NCBI RefSeq assembly: GCF_004379255.2
Contig: NC_056047.1
Span: 24,194,293-24,258,292, forward strand
Source of the DNA: Salvia splendens
Lineage: Eukaryota; Streptophyta; Magnoliopsida; Lamiales; Lamiaceae
Direction of reading: 5' to 3'
Length of the DNA: 64,000 nucleotides
The notes beneath the pieces are model-generated. The model made no database searches, was not told where the DNA came from, and saw nothing but the letters and a program-made list of their open reading frames with translations. Of the stretch, positions 55,176-64,000 are shown one piece after another. A program made the position numbers and the translations under genes. Every line of letters begins with the position of its first letter. The stretch's first letter is position 1.

Positions 55176-58100
55176 TGTAACGACCCGCTAAACCGATATT
55201 ATTGGAAACAATATTATTAGCTTGATTGTCTATATAAGTGACTTTTATGCGACTAAATCCGAGCTACGATAGATTTTCGTTGTTTGTTTTGACGTTAGGC
55301 AAGTAAATAGAACACGTAAAAATAGTACACCTATAAGAATATAATAAAGTCTGGTGCTTCAATGCTGACAGCCACGAACTTGAACCGATCATACCTACCC
55401 CATTTTAAATGAACAAGTGAATAAATACTCAAATAGTTACTTTAATAAACAAATAAAATAAAATAAAAAAAAAAGACAAAAAAAAGAGAGAGGGCAGATC
55501 CAAGGAATCGTTTTTTTTCAGACACAACATTAAATGTTGCATTTAATTAAAGTAGGCAAATCTTATCCCCTCCTCTGACAAAAGAGAATAATTTGAGATA
55601 AGATTGTGTTAGGCAACTTGATACCAACGCCACTTTCACCGTCATCCTTGTATACATATGTGTAGATATAAACAATCACTTTCTCCCACCCTCATCACAA
55701 TCAAGCTTTACAAAGCTTCCACATAGAATAGAGAAGGGTGAGTTGCAGATAATTGTAGGATCAAGCCCTCAATCCAACAACACTTTTTCACCATAAAAAA
55801 GGTAAACTCCAAGAACCCCTTCTCTCTACACATACGAATCATGCATACATCTTAAATCTAGAATTTGCCTAAGTGACACCAACAATACCAAGAAGTAGGC
55901 ATGATCCATAATATCCAAGTTCGTCAAATTCAATAAATACAAAAAACTAAAATCCTACCACTTAAATTAACTAGAGAGAATGGGAAAAAAAAAAGAGAAA
56001 AACTTATCTCTAGAATAAGAATCTGCAGGATTTCCAGCAATGGGTCTTTGGCAGCCCGGAGACGACGAGGACAGCCCCACACCCCGATACGTCACTAATT
56101 TCACAACCTTCACAAATTAAATTCCAAAACTTTAGATCTAAGATTATAAATTCTTAGAAATTGAAAAAAAGGGGAAGAACAATAAATCAATCCTTACCTT
56201 TCGGGAATCCGGTGAGGAGGCGACGACTGTGGTGGCTTCGGGGAGCTGCTCCGGCATTGCGAGGCGTGGAGAAGAAGTGGCGGAGCCACCGCCTGTGCAT
56301 GCATAGTGGCGGCGGCAGATTCGGGGGAAGGGGGGCTGAGGCGGTGGAGCAGCGATGATGCGATGGCGGTGGAAATCGAGAGAGGGAGGTGGAGGGCCGC
56401 GACGGTGAGCCGCCGCGCGTACAGCAGCGGTGGCGGCAGCGTGAGCATAGCCAAGAGAGAGAGAGAGAGAAGGAGAGAGAGAGAGAAGAGGGAGGAGACG
56501 TCGGCGGACGGTGGTGCTGAGGATAGCGACGGCGGGCGGCGGCGGAACGAGAGAGAGACGGTGAGGATGGCGGCGCGACGGTGAAGAGAGAAGAGAAGAG
56601 AGAGAGAGGGATAGGAGAGGGTGAGAGACGAGAGGAAGGAGAGAGACGCCGCCGGAGCGGCGGCGCTGGCAGGGCGGCGGATCGGAGACGAGAGAGAGGG
56701 GAGAGAGAGAGAGAGGCTGTTTCGTTCATTTGGTGAATGAAAAGGGGGAGGAAGAAGACTTAGGTTACATAGGGCTTCTTTTATTGGGCCTAAGTTTTGA
56801 GCTAGTGAATTAAACGGTTTGGGCCATTAAAATAATTAGCATTAGGCCAAGCAAAATAAATCCGAGCCCAATCTCCTTCAAATTAATTTTGGGGCTGCAA
56901 TACATAGAGAATGTGAGGCCCTTTTCGAATCTAAATTTTTGTTTGGGCTTCATAATTAAATTGGAGATATAAGGTGGGGGAATAATTAAGTTTTGGGTCG
57001 ATAATTTAATGGAGAGGAATATTTAATTAATCGCATAATATTTTGGAGGATGAATAATTTTATCCTAAGTCCGAAATAAATATATTTTCGAAGGGAAATG
57101 GTCGCGTTAATTTAATTATGTACTTTTCTAATTTTGGAATTTTAATTCGACATCGTGGTTGAAAATACGAGGAGCCAACGGAGGAATTATGGGCGTAAGC
57201 GGCCGACCGGCATTACCCCGCGACGCCTCGGGCGGCCGCTAAGGAAATGGAAAGAAAGAGGGAGACGACGTTCTCAAGTCACAGAAATAATTAAATTTAA
57301 TAAAGAAGTGCTATTAATTAAATTTCCCAATTTAATTAATATGCAAGCTTCTAAAATTTTCTAACGGTGAACAAATGATAAAAGAAATAAAGTAGGGGCA
57401 TGCATTTCTATAAGTATGTGAATTTCTATTAAGTACGTTGTTTGTTTTCAAAAGGCTATCTCCGTGAGTTAAGGGTGGAGTCGGAACGAAAGATTCAAGT
57501 TAAGGGAACTAAACGATCAAGGTGAGCTTTCTTATATTAAAAATACAAATCGTATTCTATGAAAACACGAACACATGTTCATGACTTTTAATGATGTTGT
57601 CTTGCCATAAATGTTTTTGTATGATGCCTATCTGTTTGGCTAAGGCCAAAGAAATTATGAATGATGATATATGTGAATCGAATTCGGGTCCCAGTGAGGG
57701 TGGTGTCCCCGCTCGGACTAGTGTACACAAGCTACCTCTGTCATGTTGGGCAGAGCAGGCGACCGAGGAAGGTGGCCACCTTCCCGGCACAAGGATACCT
57801 CTGACATGATGGGCAGAGTAGGTGACCGTGCGAGAACACCATCTCGACGGCACAATGTGATCAGATATGGCTAAGTACAGGAAAAAGGGCCCAATGTGAA
57901 TATTTTTTTAGTAAGCTCGGGTCTTTTCAATAAAACCCCGAGTATTACTGTGATGATGGCTTGACAATATTTTCAAATGTATATGTGTAATTTTCGGCAA
58001 TGTGTTCACTGAGTACTTTTGTACTCAACCCTGCATATATTTCTAAATGTGCAGGTTGAGCAGCGAAGTGGTGGAGGAAGTGCTATTGAGACAAGACATT

Positions 58101-58349
58101 TAATTCAGTCAGATTTTGACTCTCGGAGGTTCATGTCTTCACACATGGAACCGCGTTCATTTGCTTCCGTTGTGCATCTTAAAATACTTAGGTCTAATTT
58201 TGTTCAAAACTCTGATTTTGTTTCAAGCTATTCCCATTTGTTTCTAGCTATGGTCGATTTGTGTTTTCCCCCTTTCTTCCCCGCTTCTTTAATCCTCCCC
58301 TAGTCGCGATCAACCGTGTTTTCTATCCTTAGAAAATGCGGTCGTGACA
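55176..58349 (+). repeat. 5' LTR (3174 bp) of a Del/Tekay-like Ty3/gypsy element
   Basis: It starts TGTAACGACC and ends GGTCGTGACA, near-perfect 10-bp inverted ends. A Met-tRNA PBS follows after three bases. It matches 61455-64000 almost base for base apart from an 85-bp gap near 55352. It contains a GC- and GA-rich block (about 56200-56710), repeated phrases around 57700-57850 and, near the 3' end, the ACTGAGTACTTTTGTACTCA palindrome-like motif typical of such LTRs. The bases just outside are CGGAT. Confidence 0.92.
56187..56729 (-). other. Antisense ORF within the LTR (not called as a gene)
   Basis: The minus strand is open for 180 codons (start MNETASLSLSPLSRLRSAAL), Ser/Pro/Arg-rich. The corresponding ORF in the 3' LTR (62559-63110) is 183 codons. 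Upstream on the minus strand are GGCCCA/TGGGCC motifs (56775-56830). Compositional bias from the GA/GC-rich tract explains it well; a protein is doubtful. Confidence 0.35.
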
Positions 58350-58352
58350 GAG

Positions 58353-58364
58353 TGGTATCAGAGC
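58353..58364 (+). other. Primer binding site (initiator Met tRNA)
   Basis: TGGTATCAGAGC is complementary to the 3' end of plant initiator tRNA-Met, the common PBS of plant Ty3/gypsy chromoviruses. It lies 3 nt from the LTR end. Confidence 0.9.
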
Positions 58365-60940
58365 ATTCTTTCTAGCTTTGAACCCGAGAGTCTTCTTTGA
58401 AAATCTTTGGTCTAGCCTTGTTCCACTAAACTGTCTAATAAATGCCCTTAGCACTCCCACCAATCGCGCTCAATGAGGAAAAAGGTAACTTGTTCTTTTT
58501 CAAAAGAAAGTCAAGATGTTTAAAAGTTTGAAATGGAGAAATAACTCATGCAGTTAATTTGAGTGAACAGATGAAAACACTAAGTTTAAAGAAAGAGTTG
58601 ATGTTTCTTGATTTGGTAGCGTGCTTAAAGAAAGAGTTAATATGTCTTTTCTTGGCTAAAGACTGTGAATGTATGAATAAAAGAAGTAAATTTCCTAAAT
58701 GTAAATAGGTACTGAAATATGAAAATATAAAGTATATGAGTCTGGTACCAATTGTTGAAAGGATGTCTCTTTTTGAGTTTGTGAAATGATACCTCTTTTT
58801 GAGTTAGTCATTGAATCATGTTGCTAGTATGGGGAAGTCGAAATTTCCAAGAACTTAGAATACTTAGTTATGCGTTCCTTCTAGAACACAATATGAACTC
58901 GAACTTAGAAGTACAGTATGAACATTTCTCGCTTTCCCGAGCGACGAAAAGAAAAAGGACGCGATAAGAAAGAAACTTCGAGAAAAGCAATCCAACATAG
59001 AACAAAACGATGATTCTAGAAAGATGGTAGATGCCATTTTCTACGTCCCAATGACATGAATAATCTGGGTTAGCCATTGTCTTTCTTGACAATCCAATCA
59101 CTCCAAAGGATCATACCTTTGATCCAACTAAGCGATGTACACATACATAGCAAGAGAATATGATTACAATGTAAACAAAGAACCTGGCTTTACAATAATA
59201 AGTAAACAGAAACGGCGTGTTACGAGGATGAGCGTTCTGACGAACCGAGAGTACCAAGGAGTCATAATCTCCACATATGGTCATCTGACGTGATCGTAAG
59301 GTGAAAGTAGATTGTGACCAAGGTTTCCCACAACTCATTTACCATCCTCTATAAAGAGTTAAACAACGGAGTATCACCATCGTAGTTAACCAGGAAGATT
59401 CATCAGCAACGCTTACTTGGATTCCCGTGAATTTCATTTTCTCGCATCCCTCTTGATCAAAATACTTTTGTTGAATTAAGAACTTAAATGACTCCTTTTG
59501 CAAGGTAATGTGCCATTATTTTCCCTCTTCTATGTCAAGGTTGTGAATCACTTTCAGTTTTGAGCTTGCTCTCTCATGTTTTCTAATAACCTCCAGTGAC
59601 TACGGTCCTTCTTTACTCATTCTGTATAAAAGCAATACATTAACTCTCTGAATTCTTACCACCAAACTCCTATACTAGGAGTTGCTTTATTTATAGCCTT
59701 CAGAACGAACATGTTTCCCTAAACTATTGTCTCTTCAATGATAATTTATTCTTCAAAGATCATTAGTAGACCTTTAGTGTTTTCAAATGTGCTTGCTGAC
59801 ACTCATTAATTTATAAAGAATTGTCACCTCTTCTTAATCCCACTATAATTATTCCATCATGCTTTGAGCTCTTTAGCAACTCCAAGTCTAAAGTAATTTG
59901 CTCTCTTCCCGAACTAGTTTGCTCTGGTTGTCTTCTCTACAAGTTAATTTCCGTGATTTGGTTATAAACTTTGTGAATTCGTTAACGTGATATAGTATCA
60001 CGATATTGTTGATCCAAAAGGGTAGTTCCTTGTTATTCTGCTTCTCAAATCCACTTAAGCCCAATCATTTTCAGTCTTACTGTTTTGGAGCAGCCATCTG
60101 GTGAGACCTTAAACCTTTTAATTTGACCCTTTGTGTTTTCAGACATACTTATTGACAAGCTCTTTGTTTTACATGAGGACTCTAATCTTCTGAATTCAAA
60201 TATGATTGTTGTCTCTTGATCTGAGCTTTTCTGCAAGCTCCATGTTAAAGCTGGCACATTGCTTCTCCCTTGGCTAGTTTCCTCTTGTTGCCCTCTTTAT
60301 TAGTTAGTTTCCCTGAATTGCCTATAAACTCTAAAAAAAAATTCATTGATACGATCTTCTATCACAATGTTGTCGAGCAAATTGCAATTGTTTGTTTTCC
60401 TATCCTTTTCAAATCCATTGGTAACCAACCATCTCAGGTCTTCCTGTTATCATCTGGTGATACTTGAAACTTTTCTACTTCACCGTTCATTTTGATTATA
60501 TTATTGGCAACCTATTATTGACATCGACATTCTATTCATCATACCCCCACTTTCGCAATTTATTCCATTTGGCAAGCTCTTCCCACAATAAAATTCTCAA
60601 GTATTATGGGTATAGCTCAAGCCCTTTGAAGTTGTATCTTTTCTTTTCTCGGGTGAGCATAATGAGCCCAATTGAGCCTAGTCTTCGCATTTCATAAAAA
60701 CCTTTGTTACAAGCTACTGGTGAGAGTTTGTGGTGAACCAAACACTCACGTAATTGAAATAATTATAATCGTTTTGTTTTCATAGTTACCTTGGAGCCTA
60801 CCCAAAGCAAGAACGATTCGAATATTTCTCTTGGAATCCCAAATTCAGTTCCTATCAAAGTTAAAAAGGTTAGATCAACTCTATATTTCCTCACGTGAGA
60901 CCCTCATGGGAGGCAAGACATTGACCACTGTAGAAAACGC
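58365..60940. other. Internal region of the long-LTR element without gag, protease or RT
   Basis: About 2.6 kb follow the PBS with no recognisable retroviral domain; only short ORFs occur. Two diverged copies of a segment of about 270 bp (about 59874-60155 and 60232-60495) share blocks such as TCATCTGGTGATAC/CCATCTGGTGAGAC and CTTCTCAAATCCA/CTTTTCAAATCCA. The element has lost its coding genes or had them replaced. Confidence 0.65.
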
Positions 60941-61329
60941 CAAAAAAAAAATTCTTCGCCGACGAACGTCGAACCGAATTGAAATTTAACATCGAAGAGG
61001 TTATTTTGAAAGTAACACCTTCTAAAGGAATAACCAGATTTGGACTCAAGGGAAAGTTGAAACTACGATTTATTGGACCCTATGAAATTCTGGAAGAAGT
61101 GGGCCCATTAGTATATCGCTTGGCATTACCACCCAACTTTGGGAACGTACACAACGTATTCCACGTCTCCCAACTTCGAAGGTACGTGTTCGACCCAAAA
61201 CCTGTGATTGGCCACGAAGAAATCGACCTAGAGCCTAACCTGAGTTACGAAGAAAAGCCGGTGGAAATACTAGATCGAAGGGTGCAGCAGCTTCGGAATA
61301 AGTCGATTACTACTGTAAAGGTTTTGTGA
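60940..61329 (+). pseudogene. Integrase C-terminal fragment of the Ty3/gypsy element
   Basis: The frame from about 60949 encodes KFFADERRTELKFNIEEVIL, then KVTPSKGITRFGLKGKLKLR, FIGPYEILEEVGPLVYRLAL, NVHNVFHVSQLRRYVFDPKP and EKPVEILDRRVQQLRNKSIT, ending at a TGA (61327). These are the GPY/F module and the tail of Del/Tekay-type integrases. The catalytic core and all upstream pol domains are missing. Broken codons after the stop resemble the residual chromodomain-side tail (EEAT...ELEERMKEKYPELF). Confidence 0.85.
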
Positions 61330-61441
61330 AAAAAACCACGGACAGGAAGAAGCAACATAGGAGCTAGAAGAGAGAATGAAAGAGAAATATCCCGAGCTTT
61401 TTGTCTAAGTACTTCCTAAATTTCGGGACGAAATTTCTTTT

Positions 61442-61454
61442 AAGAGGGATAGAA
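61442..61454 (+). other. Polypurine tract
   Basis: AAGAGGGATAGAA directly precedes the 3' LTR start, where plus-strand DNA synthesis would be primed. Confidence 0.75.
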
Positions 61455-64000
61455 TGTAACGACCCGCTAAACCGATATTATTGGAAACAATATTATTAGC
61501 TTGATTGTCTATATAATTGACTTTTATGCGACTAAATCCGAGCTACGATAGATTTTCGTTGTTTGTTTTGACGTTAGGAAAGTAAATAGAACACGTAAAA
61601 ATAGTACACCTATAAGAATATAATAAAGTCTCATAATCAAAATTTTTTTATGTCCGATACATTCAACAAAAATCCAACAAAATCTAATTTATACATCATG
61701 CGTTGTAAGAAAATCGGGTGCTTCAATGCTGACAGCCACGAACTTGAACCGATCATACCTACACCAAATTAAATGAACAAGTGAATAAATACTCAAATAG
61801 TTACTTTAATAAACAAATAAAATAAAATAAAATAAAAAGACAAAAAAAAGAGAGAGGGCAGATCCAAGGAATCGTTTTTTTTTTCAGACACAACATTAAA
61901 TGTTGCATTTAATTAAAGTAGGCAAATCTTATCCCCTCCTCTAACAAAAGAGAATAATTTGAGATAAGATTGTGTTAGGCAACTTGATACCAACGCCACT
62001 TTCACCGCCATCCTTGTATACATATGTGTAGATATAAACAATCACTTTCTCCCACCCTCATCACAATCAAGCTTTACAAAGCTTCCACATAGAATAGAGA
62101 AGGGAGAGTTGCAGATAATTGTAGGATCAAGCCCTCAATCCAACAACACTTTTTCACCATAAAAAAGGTAAACTCCAAGAACCCCTTCTCTCTACACATA
62201 CGAATCATGCATACATCTTAAATCTAGAATTTGCCTAAGTGACACCAACAATACCAAGAAGTAGGCATGATCCATAATATCCAAGTTCGTCAAATTCAGT
62301 AAATACAAAAAACTAAAATCCTACCACTTAAATTAACTAGAGGGAATGGGAAAAAAAAAGAGAAAAACTTATCTCTAGAATAAGAATCTGCAGGATTTCC
62401 GGCAATGGGTCTTTGGCAGCCCGGAGACGACGAGGACAGCCCCACACCCCGATACGTCACTAATTTCACAACCTTCACAAATTAAATTCCAAAACTTTAG
62501 ATCTAAGATTATAAATTCTTAGAAATTGAAAAAAAGGGGAAGAGCAATAAATCAATCCTTACCTTTCGGGAATCCGGCGAGGAGGCGGCGACTGTGGTGG
62601 CTTCGGGGAGCTGCTCCGGCATTGCGAGGTGTGGAGAAGAAGTGGCGGAGCCGCCGCCTGTGCATGCACAGTGGCGGCGGCAGATTCGGGGGAAGGGGGG
62701 CTGAGGCGGTGGAGCAGCGATGATGCGATGGCGGTGGAAATCGAGAGAGGGAGGTGGAGGGCCGCGACGGTGAGCCGCCGCGCGTACAGCAGCGGTGGTG
62801 GCAGCGTGAGCATAGCCGAGAGAGAGAGAGAGAAGGAGAGAGAGAGAAGAGGGAGGAGACGTCGGCGGACGGTGGTGCTGAGGATAGCGACGGCGGGCGG
62901 CGGCGGAACGAGAGAGAGACGGTGAGGATGGCGGCGCGACGGTGAAGAGAGAAGAGAAGAGAGAGAGAGAGAGTGATAGTAGAGGGTGAGAGACGAGAGG
63001 AAGGAGAGGGACGCCGCCGGAGAGGGACGCCGCCGGAGCGGCGGCGCTGGCAGGGCGGCGGATCGGAGACGAGAGAGAGACGAGAGAGAGGGAGAGGCTG
63101 TTTCGTTCATTTGGTGAATGAAAAGGGGGAGGAAGAAGACTTAGGTTACATAGGGCTTCTTTTATTGGGCCTAAGTTTTGAGCTAGTGAATTAAACGGTT
63201 TGGGCCATTAAAATAATTAGCATTAGGCCATGCAAAATAAATCCGAGCCCAATCTCCTTCAAATTAATTTTGGGGCTGCAATACATAGAGAATGTGAGGC
63301 CCTTTTCGAATCTAAATTTTTGTTTGGGCTTCATAATTAAATTGGAGATATAAGGTGGGGGAATAATTAAGTTTTGGGTCGATAATTTAATGGTGAGGAA
63401 TATTTAATTAATCCCAGAATATTTTGGAGGATGAATAATTTTATCCTAAGTCCGAAATAAATATATTTTCGAAGGGAAATGGTCGCGTTAATTTAATTAT
63501 GTACTTTTCTAATTTTGGAATTTTAATTCGACATCGTGGTTGAAAATACGAGGAGCCAACGGAGGAATTATGGGCGTAAGCGGCCGACCGGCATTACCCC
63601 GCGACGCCTCGGGCGGCCGCTAAGGAAATGGAAAGAAAGAGGGAGACGACGTTCTCAAGTCACAGAAATAATTAAATTTAATAAAGAAGTGCTATTAATT
63701 AAATTTCCCAATTTAATTAATATGCAAGCTTCTAAAATTTTCTAACGGTGAACAAATGATAAAAGAAATAAAGTAGGGGCATGCATTTCTATAAGTATGT
63801 GAATTTCTATTAAGTACGTTGTTTGTTTTCAAAAGGCTATCTCCGTGAGTTAAGGGTGGAGTCGGAACGAAAGATTCAAGTTAAGGGAACTAAACGATCA
63901 AGGTGAGCTTTCTTATATTAAAAATACAAATCGTATTCTATGAAAACACGAACACATGTTCGTGACTTTTAATGATGTTGTCTTGCCATAAATGTTTTTG
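61455..64000 (+). repeat. 3' LTR of the Del/Tekay-like element (cut by window end)
   Basis: Starts TGTAACGACC like the 5' LTR and matches it through base 57620 of that copy, so about 730 bp lie outside. It has 85 bp near 61630-61715 that the 5' LTR lacks, and an extra 18-bp-scale duplication (GAGAGGGACGCCGCCG) near 63005-63035. Small differences are scattered and few, consistent with insertion not long ago in evolutionary terms. Confidence 0.92.

Noticed and set aside
56306..56584. Plus-strand Arg/Gly-rich ORFs in the LTR
   Set aside because: They arise from the GA-rich low-complexity tract and differ between the two LTRs.
57155..57364. 69-codon ORF present in both LTRs (also 63536-63745)
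   Set aside because: Its presence in both copies follows from LTR identity; it is short and has no recognisable motif.

Overview
This is nuclear DNA from a flowering plant, probably a eudicot. The genes are rich in GT-AG introns, the protein families are plant ones (MLO, RPN10, an ERD7-type senescence protein, an MS5/POLLENLESS3-type TPR protein), the tRNA-Ile is plant-like, and the spacers are full of plant transposons (Ty3/gypsy, Stowaway-type MITEs, PIF/Harbinger, MULE). I cannot name the species; an asterid is a guess. No organellar, bacterial or viral block is visible.

Layout. 1-4147 holds the 5' part of a minus-strand Ty3/gypsy element of the non-chromovirus (Tat/Ogre-like) type: LTR, PBS, gag-protease, one UAG, then an in-frame reverse transcriptase that runs off the window. 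5716-34265 is the gene-rich part: a 126-aa rhodanese sulfurtransferase (minus), a 15-exon MLO gene, a 10-exon RPN10 gene, a 29-exon GH38 alpha-mannosidase and a 3-exon senescence/dehydration-associated gene. MITEs sit between these genes and inside several introns, and two solo-LTR-like repeats of one family lie at 14412-15970 and 29415-30415. A tRNA-Ile(AAU) follows at 35458-35531, then a three-exon gene for a 107-aa protein I do not recognise (35628-38660).

39100-52500 is transposon territory. A nearly intact PIF/Harbinger element with TTA target duplication comes first. Next is a broken MULE transposase, then three consecutive elements each bounded by (TA)n tracts. The first of these carries pieces of two unrelated genes, including a BCS1-like AAA-ATPase fragment, plus long tandem arrays. 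A second, more decayed Harbinger element with TAA target duplication ends the block.

52869-54216 is an MS5/POLLENLESS3-like TPR gene whose exons are recognisable but carry several single-base frameshifts. 55176-64000 is a Ty3/gypsy (Del/Tekay-like) element with 3.17-kb LTRs and a Met-tRNA PBS. Its interior lacks gag, protease and RT and keeps only the C-terminal end of integrase; the 3' LTR is cut by the window.

The host genes do unrelated housekeeping and stress jobs and do not form a pathway. The points most worth a second look are the UAG CAA UCA context between protease and RT, the run of (TA)n-anchored elements with captured gene pieces, the unrecognised 107-aa gene, and the frameshifted MS5-like gene.
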